In this document: positions 26,301 to 35,073 of the stretch, one piece after another
Layout of the letters: each line of letters opens with the position of its first letter
Position numbering within the stretch: the stretch's first letter is position 1
DNA from: Fontibacillus phaseoli
Lineage (GTDB): Bacteria; Bacillota; Bacilli; Paenibacillales; Paenibacillaceae
NCBI RefSeq assembly: GCF_003337355.1
Contig: NZ_QPJW01000001.1
Span: forward strand, 1,178,001-1,242,000
DNA: 64,000 nucleotides
Reading direction: 5' to 3'
Program-made: the position numbers and the translations under genes
The notes under the pieces: model-generated
Told to the model about the DNA's origin: nothing
Seen by the model: only the letters and a program-made list of their open reading frames with translations
Database searches by the model: none

Positions 26301-26413
26301 AAAAAGGAATATGAGAACTTTGTAACCGTGGATGTAACCATTCTGTAAGGACGCCGGGCCTCTTTTTATATTATTCTAGTAATATCAATAGAGAGAGGAC
26401 CATGGTGATTTAA

Positions 26414-27427
26414 ATGTCTTACATACAACGAATGGAAGAGGAGCAACAGCTTCAGCAAACAAAACGAAACAGAGATAAGAGATCATCCCGCAGGATGAAG
26501 TCCATGGTCATCATAGCATTAGTGTTATCTTCCGCATCACTGGTTATGTCCGCTTTTGCCGCGAACAATATATGGCACGGCAATTCGGCGAGTCACGGCT
26601 CGGCAGTAGCGGTAACCCCCAAATTCGCAGGTTCCGCCGAACCGGAATCGCTAACCGAAGATAAAGCACCGCTAACTTCTACAGAGAGTGCGGAGGCTAA
26701 AGATCAACCGCAGGTAAATGCAAACGACGCGGATACGACTCAATCCCCTCCGCCGGCCAATCCAAAGGAAGGCAAAGAAGAGAAGACTGGCGCGAAAACG
26801 GAGAAAAAGACAGCTCAAAAAGTCATTTATCTCACATTTGATGACGGACCGGGCAAATATACGGATCAAATTGTAAGTATTTTAAATAAGAATGGAATCC
26901 ATGGTACCTTTTTCATGATCGGAAACCAGGTTTCCGGCAACGAAAAAGCGATAAAGACGGCAGCGGAAAACGGGAATTACATTGGCCTTCACAGCATGAC
27001 CCATGACAAGAAAAAGTTGTACAGAAGCTCCGGTTCGGCCAGGTTCATCAAAGAGTTTAAACAGGAGCAGGAGATTATCCAAAAAATAACCGGGACCACC
27101 CCGTGGCTGATCCGGGCGCCGTACGGCAGCAAACCGGAAATCAACAACAAATTCCTCAACGATATCGCAGCCGCCAAATTTAAAATGTGGGACTGGACCG
27201 TCGATTCTAAGGATTGGAACTATCCGGGCAAGCCGGAACGAATTATTCAGGAAATCAAGCGTCAAGTTCATCGGGATACCGAAGTGATTCTCATGCATGA
27301 AAAATCCCAGACCGTACAGGCCCTGCCGGGAATCATCAAATATTTGAAGAAAAAGGGATACTCTTTCGCCGTCTATAAACCGGATCAGCATTTCCCCGTA
27401 AACTTTGCAAAAGACGAGCGTTTGTAA
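26414..27427 (+). CDS. Membrane-anchored polysaccharide deacetylase
   Basis: 337 residues. A basic cytoplasmic N terminus (1-28), one membrane segment (about 30-50: MVIIALVLSSASLVMSAFA), a long Pro/Glu/Lys-rich linker (55-135), then a NodB domain. Its motifs are YLTFDDGPG (catalytic Asp and metal Asp), GLHSMTHD (metal His pair), RAPYGSKPE and the closing VILMHE. The type fits a peptidoglycan N-deacetylase working outside the membrane, which usually confers lysozyme tolerance. It is single-copy here and separate from the secreted deacetylase at 12881. Confidence 0.9.
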   Translation: MSYIQRMEEEQQLQQTKRNRDKRSSRRMKSMVIIALVLSSASLVMSAFAANNIWHGNSASHGSAVAVTPKFAGSAEPESLTEDKAPLTSTESAEAKDQPQVNANDADTTQSPPPANPKEGKEEKTGAKTEKKTAQKVIYLTFDDGPGKYTDQIVSILNKNGIHGTFFMIGNQVSGNEKAIKTAAENGNYIGLHSMTHDKKKLYRSSGSARFIKEFKQEQEIIQKITGTTPWLIRAPYGSKPEINNKFLNDIAAAKFKMWDWTVDSKDWNYPGKPERIIQEIKRQVHRDTEVILMHEKSQTVQALPGIIKYLKKKGYSFAVYKPDQHFPVNFAKDERL

Positions 27428-27493
27428 TCTACCATTCTGCCTATGCTATAATTAATGCACCCGCGAGATTTTTGAAGGAGAGGTGGTTTCCTG

Positions 27494-28786
27494 GTGAGAT
27501 GGTGGCACAAAGCAGCCGGATACGCTATTGCGGCCTGTCTGCTGCTGACTGCTTGTTCTTCGCAGCAACCGCCGGCCCAAAATAGTTCTGTCAGTCAGGA
27601 AGAAGAAATGCAGGAAGAAGGACAGACGCTGACTGTCATCAATCCTGAATCATCCTTGAGCAATTCCTCGAACCCTCCATCCACGGAAGAAGGGAAGGAA
27701 TATCAGATCCAAACAAGGCTTACCGATTTTCGGCTGTTGAGCGCTTCCAAGGGGCTAGCCTGGGGCTCAACCCGAAGCGAATTGCGACTCTACGTGACCC
27801 AGGATAACGGAAAGACGTGGATCAACATTTCGCCGGCCGCGTCGGTCCAATTTCCGAATAATCCGCAATACGGCAAGGATTTGTACTTCGTGGATACGGA
27901 CCATGGCTGGATCGTTCGCGATTCGCTCGGTTCGGGTGAAGCTATTGTCCTTCGGACCGGAGACGGTGGAGCAACCTGGAAAATGACATCGCTGCCGGAG
28001 GCGGATGATGTTGCTTCTATTTACTTTTTGGATCAGAGCCTAGGATGGATACTGACGAAGGGCCAGGGACCGGACAGCAGTGAAGCAAAAGCGTTATACA
28101 AAACGACAAACAGTGGAGCAACCTGGGAAAAAATAATGAGTACGCCGATTCTTCCAACGGATACTTCGGTCGTGGATCAAACGCTTCCGAAGCTGGGGGA
28201 TCCTGTTGGAATGGTGTTTACGGATGATAAAAACGGATATATCACGATGGTTGAAGCCGGGCTTCCCGCATTGTATGTGACTAAAAGCGGAGGCAGGCAT
28301 TGGGTGAAGAGCAACCGGTTTTTCGAGCAAGATAAATTCACTACCTGCGAACGTTTCACAGTGGGAGAGCCAAGCTTTTTTAATAGCGGTAACACGGGAT
28401 GGATCTCTTTCGGATGCGGAAGGGAGAATGCGCTAAAGTACAACGGCTACTTTACTGCCTCTGCCGGAAAAAGCTGGACCCTGGCTCCTTTTGGCTTGCC
28501 ATGGCAAGCCGGTTCCCACGGGAACATGACAACTACGTTTATTAATACCAAGGAAGGTTGGTCCCTTCAGGGGTCCGGCTTATATCATACGCTGGATCAG
28601 GGCAATAGCTGGACCTTGCTCCCGGAGAGCAAGAAGCTGAACGAAGTACTTGACGATTATCCTGTTGTGGTTAAAATCCAGTTTTATTCCTCCAAGACAG
28701 GCTGGCTGCTTGTTGAAAAGAGTGACAAAAAGCGGTCCTTGCTCATGCAAACGCAGGACGGCGGAATCAGTTGGCGCGTACTTTAA
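27494..28786 (+). CDS. Lipoprotein with BNR/YCF48-like beta-propeller repeats
   Basis: 430 residues, GTG start. Lipobox LLTAC (Cys about 21), then a low-complexity Ser/Gln/Glu linker to about residue 70. Repeats of the sialidase-like Asp-box type follow: VTQDNGKTWINIS, RTGDGGATWKMTS, KTTNSGATWEKIM, VTKSGGRHWVKS, HTLDQGNSWTLL and QTQDGGISWRVL. They are spaced about 50-60 residues, as in a six- to seven-bladed propeller. No catalytic residues of a sialidase are evident. Likely an extracellular binding or assembly factor; function unknown. Confidence 0.85.
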   Translation: MRWWHKAAGYAIAACLLLTACSSQQPPAQNSSVSQEEEMQEEGQTLTVINPESSLSNSSNPPSTEEGKEYQIQTRLTDFRLLSASKGLAWGSTRSELRLYVTQDNGKTWINISPAASVQFPNNPQYGKDLYFVDTDHGWIVRDSLGSGEAIVLRTGDGGATWKMTSLPEADDVASIYFLDQSLGWILTKGQGPDSSEAKALYKTTNSGATWEKIMSTPILPTDTSVVDQTLPKLGDPVGMVFTDDKNGYITMVEAGLPALYVTKSGGRHWVKSNRFFEQDKFTTCERFTVGEPSFFNSGNTGWISFGCGRENALKYNGYFTASAGKSWTLAPFGLPWQAGSHGNMTTTFINTKEGWSLQGSGLYHTLDQGNSWTLLPESKKLNEVLDDYPVVVKIQFYSSKTGWLLVEKSDKKRSLLMQTQDGGISWRVL

Positions 28787-28859
28787 CCGGTAGCGCCAAT
28801 TTTTTCTGCTCAAAGCAAAATAGGAAAGAAAAAACCTAAAATTGTGATGTTCATTAATT

Positions 28860-28875
28860 TGTGAAAATTATCACG
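28860..28875. promoter_or_regulatory. Fnr/Crp-type half-palindrome
   Basis: TGTGA-AAATTA-TCACG fits the TGTGA-N6-TCACA consensus of Bacillus Fnr with one mismatch. It lies 105 bp upstream of the small Cys-rich gene. A second TTGTGAT follows at 28891. Regulator identity is inferred. Confidence 0.45.
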
Positions 28876-28979
28876 TGCACTGTTCAGACTTTGTGATATA
28901 TTTAACTTGTAAGAAGGAAACAGAAAATGAAAGACACCGAAAGACAAGATTTTAATTAAAATTATAGGAGTGAGTCAAA

Positions 28980-29165
28980 ATGAAAACAGCTAACCAAGAA
29001 ACAATTACCCGTAACTTCCTCCAATTCTGCTATACTTGCGAAGACGCCCATCTGTGCACAACCGAGGAGACTTGCCAAGCTTGCTGGGCGGAAAATGGTC
29101 TGTGTGAACAACAAGCTGACGGTGCGGATGAAACTCGTGAATTTCTGCAATTCTATTATGCTTAA
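28980..29165 (+). CDS. Small Cys-rich protein of unknown function
   Basis: 61 residues with a good ribosome site (TAGGAG) before the ATG and a strong terminator after the stop, so it is a real monocistronic gene. It has six Cys: FCYTCEDAHLC then TCQACWAENGLC, that is C-x2-C-x6-C-x5-C-x2-C-x6-C, two similar C-x2-C-x6-C units. The protein starts and ends with near-identical segments, TRNFLQFCY and TREFLQFYY. No signal peptide. The paired Cys could hold a metal or a disulfide. I do not recognise the family. Confidence 0.8.
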   Translation: MKTANQETITRNFLQFCYTCEDAHLCTTEETCQACWAENGLCEQQADGADETREFLQFYYA

Positions 29166-29189
29166 TTCATTAACCTCTTCTTCCAAATA

Positions 29190-29226
29190 ACCTTCGGTTC
29201 TTGGCCCAGGAACCGAAGGTTTTTTT
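29190..29226 (+). terminator. Terminator after the small Cys-rich gene
   Basis: Perfect 11-bp stem ACCTTCGGTTC/GAACCGAAGGT, 9-nt loop, then TTTTTT. Confidence 0.92.
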
Positions 29227-29402
29227 GTTGACTTTTTCTTTAGCAGGCTTGGCAGACAGAATAACAAAATAATCGGACAAGGGTGGCATATTTTCATAAG
29301 TGCCGGAATAACAAGTTTTGTATTGGACGGCATATACATAGGAGAGAAGGAGAGGGCGAGCAGGCTGCTGCATTGGCCGGCGCCAGATAAGGAGGGAGAA
29401 GC

Positions 29403-29810
29403 GTGCAATCTTGGATGGAAATGTTCGGGGTGATGAATACGGCTTTCCCGATCTTCATCGTCGTCATTCTCGGTATCATCGTTCTAACAGCGGCTGGCGG
29501 CTTAAAAAGGCATCTGTCGAACAACCGGCAGCCGGTGCTTATCGTTTCGTCCGTCATTGTCTCCAAACGGACGGAAGTGACCCATAGGCATGATACGGAG
29601 CTCTCCATTAACCGTTCGGACAGCAAATATTATTTGACGTTTGAGGTGGAGAGTGGGGACCGGATGGAATTCCTGGTGAGCGGACAGGAATACGGTCAAT
29701 GCTCGGAAGGAGATGAAGGGAAGCTGACTTTTCAAGGAAGCCGGTATTTCGGATTCGAGCGGCTTAGCAAAACTTATCATGCTGCGCTTCAAGAGTATCG
29801 TCACTATTAG
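29403..29810 (+). CDS. DUF2500-like membrane protein
   Basis: 135 residues, GTG start 3 nt after AAGGAGGGAGAAGC-type ribosome sequence. One N-terminal membrane helix (about 14-36: AFPIFIVVILGIIVLTAAGG) and a soluble beta-rich domain: RQPVLIVSSVIVSKRTEV, KYYLTFEVESGDRMEFLVSG, YGQCSEGDEGKLTFQGSRYFGF. The order and spacing are those of the DUF2500 (YhhM) family as I know it. Function unknown. Confidence 0.7.
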   Translation: MQSWMEMFGVMNTAFPIFIVVILGIIVLTAAGGLKRHLSNNRQPVLIVSSVIVSKRTEVTHRHDTELSINRSDSKYYLTFEVESGDRMEFLVSGQEYGQCSEGDEGKLTFQGSRYFGFERLSKTYHAALQEYRHY

Positions 29811-29835
29811 AATGACCTTTGCTGATCAAATAATG

Positions 29836-29864
29836 AAGAGCTGTCCGACGGACAGCTCTTTTTG
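29836..29864 (+). terminator. Terminator after the DUF2500 gene
   Basis: AAGAGCTGTCC/GGACAGCTCTT with a 3-nt loop and a T run. Confidence 0.9.
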
Positions 29865-29909
29865 TTTCAATTTGATTAACTGCCGCTCGCCTATTCTCAT
29901 GCATTAATG

Positions 29910-31235
29910 CTAATGCGCCAACGCTTTGGTTCTCACCTTTTCGCTCAGCAGCATTTGTGCGGCTGCCCTGCCGCTGGAGAAAGCCCGCTCGGCGAGTTCA
30001 CCTTTGCCTTCACAACCATCGCCGCAAAAGTGGAACGGGACACCTTGCAATTTGTTCGGAAGCAGTTTGTTGGAATGGATGTTCTTCACGCTGGATACCA
30101 TGGCTTTTTTGGAAATCCGCTTCACAGCCGTATGTTCGCGCCAGTCCGGATAGTAGGTGTCGAACAATGCTTCCATTTGCTGTGTTTTGCTCTCCAGGTA
30201 TTGCTTCTTCTGGTCCTCATCACTGAAATCGTCATTCAGATAAGCGATGCCTTGAAGAAGTTGACCGCCAACCGGCACTACCGTATAATCCGTCGCCGAG
30301 ACATCGCTGATAAATACCTTGTTATCCATATCGCTGATGTAATGGAAAGGGCGGGCTACCACTTTCGAGAATCCGACGTCGTATACCAGCACTTCGGTAC
30401 AACTATTGTCTTTATAAGGATCGAGCGGCCTTGCCCAAGGAGAAGATTCCAGTAATTTTGAGACTTGCTGTACCGGCATTGCAAAAATAACCTGATCAAA
30501 TTCCAACGCTTCGCGGGCTTTGGTGTTCAGAATAAATTTGCCGTTGTCCATGACGATCGATTCCACCGGTTCTTTAACCGCGATATCCCACTTCTCATTC
30601 CCGCCGATTTTTTGCACAAGTTGATCCGTGATCGTCGCCCAGCTGCCAAGAATGTAGTTGACCGGTTTAGAGGAAAGGAACAAATTATGATAATACTCTG
30701 CGATGACTTCACCGGAAACTTTGCGGGCATCCTCAGGAGTGATGAAAAAATTGGAACTGACCAAGTGCTCCCATAATTCCTTGACGTCCGGAGCGGCATT
30801 GGATTGGTCCAAATATTCTCCTAACGTCCGGTAGCGCTTCAAGTGATGGATGTTCCCCATCACCGCGGCGATTTCCGCCACAAATCTCACTTTTTCCAGC
30901 GTGGTTAACACGTCGGTCTTCATGATGTTGACGAAATCGAGGGGAGCGGGCGTCAAATTGCCGTGCTTGGCATATACGACTTTCCGCTTATCCACTTGTT
31001 TGCTTTGGAATTTGAGCTGTAACTCTTCTTCCATGTGCTGCAGTGTGTGTCTGTCGATGCCGTAAACCGCATGGGCGCCGTAATTTAACGTAAAGCCGGA
31101 TTTTTCATAGGTAAATGCACGTCCGCCCAACTGCGGACTGCGTTCGAACACCGTGCCTTCGGTGTCCGGACTGTCGGACAAATATGCGGCAGCCGTCAAA
31201 CCGGCCAGACCGCCACCAATGATTGCGATTTTCAT
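29910..31235 (-). CDS. FAD-dependent amine oxidase/phytoene-desaturase-like protein
   Basis: 441 residues from the ATG at 31235, with AGGAGG just upstream. The dinucleotide-binding fold is at the very start: MKIAIIGGGLAGLTAAAYLS, then VFERSPQLGGRAFTYEKSGF and NYGAHAVYG, the profile of protoporphyrinogen oxidase, phytoene desaturase and amine oxidase proteins. Near the C terminus, HFCGDGCEGKGELAERAFSSGRAAA closes the FAD site. No membrane segment is seen. It is a lone gene, with no carotenoid or haem neighbour, so the substrate is open. Confidence 0.87.
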   Translation of the reverse strand: MKIAIIGGGLAGLTAAAYLSDSPDTEGTVFERSPQLGGRAFTYEKSGFTLNYGAHAVYGIDRHTLQHMEEELQLKFQSKQVDKRKVVYAKHGNLTPAPLDFVNIMKTDVLTTLEKVRFVAEIAAVMGNIHHLKRYRTLGEYLDQSNAAPDVKELWEHLVSSNFFITPEDARKVSGEVIAEYYHNLFLSSKPVNYILGSWATITDQLVQKIGGNEKWDIAVKEPVESIVMDNGKFILNTKAREALEFDQVIFAMPVQQVSKLLESSPWARPLDPYKDNSCTEVLVYDVGFSKVVARPFHYISDMDNKVFISDVSATDYTVVPVGGQLLQGIAYLNDDFSDEDQKKQYLESKTQQMEALFDTYYPDWREHTAVKRISKKAMVSSVKNIHSNKLLPNKLQGVPFHFCGDGCEGKGELAERAFSSGRAAAQMLLSEKVRTKALAH

Positions 31236-31520
31236 GAGAGAACCTCCTAAAAGGTTTTGAATGAAAAAAGTTTCTTTAGGATAGAAATCCAATTGTGCAA
31301 AACCGTATTCTTCTATCAGTATATGCTATTCATGTAAGCGCGTCCATAGAAACGGACACTAAATATTCAAAATTGTAATCGCATTCATGGATGGTAAGTA
31401 ATTTTTTCCTTGACAGGCTAGCGCTCTTCTAATTTAGCCGTCACCTTAAGTCCTTCACAATGAAGCCGCTGGGACTTTTGCCGCATTAGCCGCATGGCAA
31501 GTTATTTTGTTAGGCATTTG

Positions 31521-31549
31521 CACCATGATAGGCATCCGCACATAGGATA
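31521..31549 (+). promoter_or_regulatory. Sigma-K-like promoter upstream of cwlJ
   Basis: CACC (31521-31524), a 16-bp spacer and CATAGGATA (31541-31549) fit the mother-cell sigma-K pattern mACm-N16-CATAnnnTA. It lies 36 bp before the cwlJ start. The rest of the 350-bp gap upstream shows no gene. Confidence 0.5.
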
Positions 31550-31584
31550 TAGCGTTGAGAAGTGAGGAAAGGGGGAAACGGGAT

Positions 31585-32007
31585 TTGGCTGTGATCAAAA
31601 CCAATTCTGAGGATGTAAAGCTCCTCGGAAGGCTCATGCGGGCGGAAGCCGAGGGAGAAGGCGAACAAGGGATGCTGATGGTCGGTAACGTCGGGGTTAA
31701 CCGGATTCTCGGGGGATGCCTGGACTTTCGAAATATACGCAGCATGAACGATATGGTATTTCAATCGCCAGGAGGATTCGAGGCCACGCAAAAGGGCTAT
31801 TTTTATCAAAAAGCCCGCGACCGGGATATCAGGCTGGCCCAGCGTGTCATTAACGGAGAAAAAATAAGGCCCGCATCCAACGCGCTCTGGTTCTTCAGAC
31901 CGGCTGGCGCTTGCCCGGGGACCTGGTATAACCAGTCGAACACCGGCAGATTCAAGGCGCATTGCTTCTTCGCCCCGACCGCCGAAAACTGCCCGGCTGT
32001 ATATTGA
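31585..32007 (+). CDS. cwlJ: Spore cortex-lytic enzyme CwlJ
   Basis: 140 residues from a TTG at 31585 preceded by GGGGGAAAC; this start gives MAVIKTNSEDVKLLGRLMRAEAEGEGEQG, which aligns with B. subtilis CwlJ (142 residues) from residue 1. The SleB/CwlJ hydrolase domain shows VGNVGVNRI, GYFYQKARDRDIRLAQRVINGE, ALWFFRPAGACPGTWYNQ and the final GRFKAHCFF. It degrades muramic-delta-lactam cortex during germination, notably with Ca-dipicolinate. It has no signal peptide, as expected for a mother-cell coat enzyme. gerQ, needed for its placement, follows. Confidence 0.93.
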   Translation: MAVIKTNSEDVKLLGRLMRAEAEGEGEQGMLMVGNVGVNRILGGCLDFRNIRSMNDMVFQSPGGFEATQKGYFYQKARDRDIRLAQRVINGEKIRPASNALWFFRPAGACPGTWYNQSNTGRFKAHCFFAPTAENCPAVY

Positions 32008-32099
32008 CTTGAAACGACGGCAAGGCTCGTCTTTGGGATTTTTCATTACATGCAAGGGATCAAACCATGAGCAAGAACATTTGAGGAGGAATCATTTCC

Positions 32100-32546
32100 A
32101 TGTTTAATCAACCTTATCGGCCGGTGACTTACAAAATCGGAGGAAACCCTACCGGTGCATATCCATCCGCAGCGGGAACAGGAACCGGCCCTGCCGGTTA
32201 TCAGCCGCCGCAAGTGCCCAGCGGCAGCCCGATGACGCCGTCCGGAACCGTAATGCCCGTACAAATCCCTACTTACGAGCAATCCTACATTGAGAATATT
32301 CTACGCTTAAACTTGGGGAAAGTCGGTACGTTCTATATGACTTACGAGAACAATTCCCAATGGAATGCGAAAATTTTTAAAGGGGTGCTCGAAGCCGCCG
32401 GCCGGGATCACATCATTATCAGCGACCCGAATACGGGAATGCGTACGATCTTGTTGATGGTAAACCTGGATTACGCCACGTTCGATCAGCCGCTTGTTTA
32501 TCAATATCCCGGAACGATCGGCAACCCGCCGACGACCCGGAGATAA
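32100..32546 (+). CDS. gerQ: Spore coat protein GerQ
   Basis: 148 residues. A Pro/Gly/Tyr/Thr-rich N-terminal half (to about 58) is followed by the conserved GerQ domain: YEQSYIENILRLNLGKVGTF, YMTYENNSQWNAKIFKGVLEAAGRDHIIISDP and YATFDQPLVYQYPG. GerQ is a coat protein needed for CwlJ function and is cross-linked in the coat. It is downstream of cwlJ by 92 bp and likely cotranscribed, as in the B. cereus group. GAGGAGG precedes the ATG. Confidence 0.93.
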   Translation: MFNQPYRPVTYKIGGNPTGAYPSAAGTGTGPAGYQPPQVPSGSPMTPSGTVMPVQIPTYEQSYIENILRLNLGKVGTFYMTYENNSQWNAKIFKGVLEAAGRDHIIISDPNTGMRTILLMVNLDYATFDQPLVYQYPGTIGNPPTTRR

Positions 32547-32564
32547 ACCATGCTTATAGCCTTT

Positions 32565-32590
32565 GGACCTCCTCTGGGGAGGTCCTCTTT
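32565..32590 (+). terminator. Terminator after gerQ
   Basis: GGACCTCC/GGAGGTCC with a 5-nt loop; the T tail (TCTTTG) is weak. Confidence 0.65.
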
Positions 32591-32801
32591 GCGTCATCGC
32601 AAAAAATAGCGCGGCATTAAGCCTGTTTCCATGGCATACACCGGGGTTTGACTGTGTAGTGTATAATTATATAATTAATAGTAATTCATTTAGTTTATTG
32701 TAACCGGTTTTAAATGTTCAAAGCAGGGGAGATGAATCCATTGGGAAGTTGACGATATATGCCGATTTTAAACATCAATATCATTTCAAACCGCGAAGGA
32801 G

Positions 32802-34163
32802 GTGCACCTATTCACCGCACGGATGGCGGGAATAGGAAACGTATTGACTGACCCTTTACCGAGTCTTTTTTCAATTGGACTGATGTTGTTATTGGTCCTG
32901 CTTAACGGATTTTTCGTATCTGCGGAATTTGCAATCGTAAAAATCAGAAGCGGCCGGATTGATGCTTTGGTCGAAGAAGGACGTAAAAACGCCGTTATTG
33001 TGAGAAGCTTATTAAATCACCTTGACGGATACTTATCCGCTTGTCAGGTGGGAATCACGCTTTGTTCCCTGGGCCTTGGATGGCTTGGCGAACCGGTGGT
33101 GGCCCGGATGCTTAGCCCGTTATTTGAACTTGCTGGTTTTAGTGAAAAACCTGTGAATATCGTATCGCTGCTGGTTTCCTTTTTACTGATTGCCGTACTG
33201 CATATTGTTCTCGGGGAACTTGCCCCCAAAACGATCGCCGTGCGTAAAGCGGAGCAAATCACGCTTATTTCGGCTCGTCCTATGCGTTTTTTCTACAAGC
33301 TGATGTTTCCTTTCATCTGGATGCTGAATCGCCTGTCTTCCGGATTGCTGAGATTGTTCGGGATCGCTCCCGTTTCGGAGTTAGATTCGCTGCATACCGA
33401 GGAAGAAATCCGGGTGATGATGAAGGAGAGCACGGAGAGCGGACTGATCGATAGTGCGGAAATGTCGCTCGTCGACAATATTTTCGAATTTGCCGAAACG
33501 ACTGCCAGGGAAATCATGATTCCCCGGACGGAAATGATTTGCTTGTATACGCAAAATACGCTGGATGAAAATCTGACGATTGCGTTGGATGGCACGCGTA
33601 CACGTTATCCTGTCTGCAACATCGATAAGGACCATATTATCGGATTTATTCATATTAAAGACTTAATCCGCTCGAATACCCAGGATTATCGCGATTTGCT
33701 GCGCCCGATTATGGCTGTGCCCGAATCGATTCAGATCAGCGATCTCATGAAACGCATGCAGCGCGGTAAAACGCAAATCGCCATCCTTATCGATGAATAC
33801 GGAGGCACTTCCGGGATGGTTACGCTGGAAGATATCGTCGAAGAAATCGTCGGAGAAATTCAGGATGAATTTGATGAGGAGCGGCCCGGCATTGAGCAAT
33901 TGGATGAAGATGTCTTTTCCATAGACGGCCTGATGCTGATCGAATCGATCAACGACCGGTTCGGTTTCGAGCTGGATTCCGAGGATTACGACACGATCGG
34001 TGGCTGGTTGTACTCCAGGATTGAAATCCTTCCGCCGCAAATCGGCCAAACCGTGGAATACGAAGGTTACATTTATTTGGTGGAGGAAACCGACAACAAG
34101 AGAATTTCGCGCGTCAAGCTGCTTAAGCAGCAGTATATTCCGATCGAGGAAGCAGGCGCATAA
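32802..34163 (+). CDS. CNNM/CorC-type transporter (hemolysin family, Mg efflux-like)
   Basis: Up to 453 residues. An N-terminal DUF21 region with about three to four membrane segments (NGFFVSAEFAIVKIRSGRI, GYLSACQVGITLCSLGLGW, LLVSFLLIAVLHIVLGELAPK), then a CBS pair (about 215-335) and a C-terminal CorC/HlyC domain (about 355-440). Relatives such as B. subtilis MpfA affect magnesium export. The start is unsure: the only good ribosome site (AAGGAGG, 32796-32802) runs into the GTG at 32802, and the next in-frame ATG is 32823. A strong terminator follows. Confidence 0.88.
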   Translation: MHLFTARMAGIGNVLTDPLPSLFSIGLMLLLVLLNGFFVSAEFAIVKIRSGRIDALVEEGRKNAVIVRSLLNHLDGYLSACQVGITLCSLGLGWLGEPVVARMLSPLFELAGFSEKPVNIVSLLVSFLLIAVLHIVLGELAPKTIAVRKAEQITLISARPMRFFYKLMFPFIWMLNRLSSGLLRLFGIAPVSELDSLHTEEEIRVMMKESTESGLIDSAEMSLVDNIFEFAETTAREIMIPRTEMICLYTQNTLDENLTIALDGTRTRYPVCNIDKDHIIGFIHIKDLIRSNTQDYRDLLRPIMAVPESIQISDLMKRMQRGKTQIAILIDEYGGTSGMVTLEDIVEEIVGEIQDEFDEERPGIEQLDEDVFSIDGLMLIESINDRFGFELDSEDYDTIGGWLYSRIEILPPQIGQTVEYEGYIYLVEETDNKRISRVKLLKQQYIPIEEAGA

Positions 34164-34171
34164 CATACATG

Positions 34172-34214
34172 AAGAAACGGCGGGCAGCCCTATAAGGACT
34201 GCCCGCCGTTTCTT
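34172..34214. terminator. Bidirectional terminator
   Basis: Arms AAGAAACGGCGGGCAG and CTGCCCGCCGTTTCTT, 11-nt loop. It separates the CNNM gene from the convergent DUF4367 gene. Confidence 0.92.
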
Positions 34215-35073
34215 ATTGATTCAATCCGTTGGCGATCGCGAGCATTTCTTCTTTGTCGACATCGCCGAAAGCGTTAAAGTAGACATTACCCAGCATCATG
34301 TTAATTTCCGTTACGTTTCCGGTGCTGATATAAGCAATGCTGCCGTTATTTATCTCAACTTCTTCCGTGTTTTCATTGCTTATGGTGGAAAGAACCTCGT
34401 TAGTCATCAACAAATCGAAAATCAGTCTAAGCGATTGGTTATTCTGCGAGATGTAGAGCAAATGCGCGCTCTTCCCGAATGAATTCGGATCATCGGACGT
34501 ACCCGCCGGAATGACAACCTCCAGCGAATGCAAGGTGAACCGGTCCGGAATATAACTGATCCGGGGGAGGGAGAACGCCAACGTATCCCTGGCTTCATCC
34601 ATGTTCATCTTAACATAGGAATAAGTTCCCGAGTCGACGAGATGCACCGATTTACTCATTTCCTGGAGTTCTTCTTCCGTAAATCCGTCCGGCGGTGGCG
34701 TCGTCTTGGCTTTGGAAGAATCAGCCTGCTGCTGAACATTACCGAATACGATTTGTGACATCCCGCTGCCCAGGTTTTTGAGTTCCTGAAAAATGGGGGA
34801 GATCGCTTTGGTTACTAAAGGAGGACTGAACATGACGGCTCCCAGAATCATAGAGGCGGCCACAATACCGAACAGCTTGGCGTGGCGTCGTCGTTTGCCG
34901 AAGTTTCTGCGCCGGTTCAATTTCTTTTGAATCCGTTCCCAGGATTTGCGGCGTTCTGCTTCAGAATAGGTAGGTAGGGTGTCGATCGCTTTTTGAAAGG
35001 CATCATTAAACAAGGACTCAAACTCAGCGGGATACTCTTGATTTTCCATCTTCTCGTTTTTGATATTCGCCAC
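34213..35073 (-). CDS. Membrane DUF4367 protein, probable anti-sigma factor
   Basis: Up to 286 residues. GTG at 35073 or ATG at 35049; both overlap the sigma gene upstream (by 50 or 26 bp), implying coupling. A cytoplasmic N-terminal part rich in Arg/Lys (1-65), one membrane helix (about 67-88: KLFGIVAASMILGAVMFSPP) and an extracytoplasmic domain ending in the DUF4367 fold (about 190-286: RFTLHSLEVVIP, SAHLLYISQNNQSLRLIF, ISTGNVTEINMMLGNVYF). The gene order after an ECF sigma factor points to an anti-sigma role, which I infer. Confidence 0.8.
   Translation of the reverse strand: MANIKNEKMENQEYPAEFESLFNDAFQKAIDTLPTYSEAERRKSWERIQKKLNRRRNFGKRRRHAKLFGIVAASMILGAVMFSPPLVTKAISPIFQELKNLGSGMSQIVFGNVQQQADSSKAKTTPPPDGFTEEELQEMSKSVHLVDSGTYSYVKMNMDEARDTLAFSLPRISYIPDRFTLHSLEVVIPAGTSDDPNSFGKSAHLLYISQNNQSLRLIFDLLMTNEVLSTISNENTEEVEINNGSIAYISTGNVTEINMMLGNVYFNAFGDVDKEEMLAIANGLNQ

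Noticed and set aside
29907..30455. 182-codon plus-strand frame over the FAD oxidoreductase gene
   Set aside because: Antisense shadow of a clear Rossmann-fold gene.
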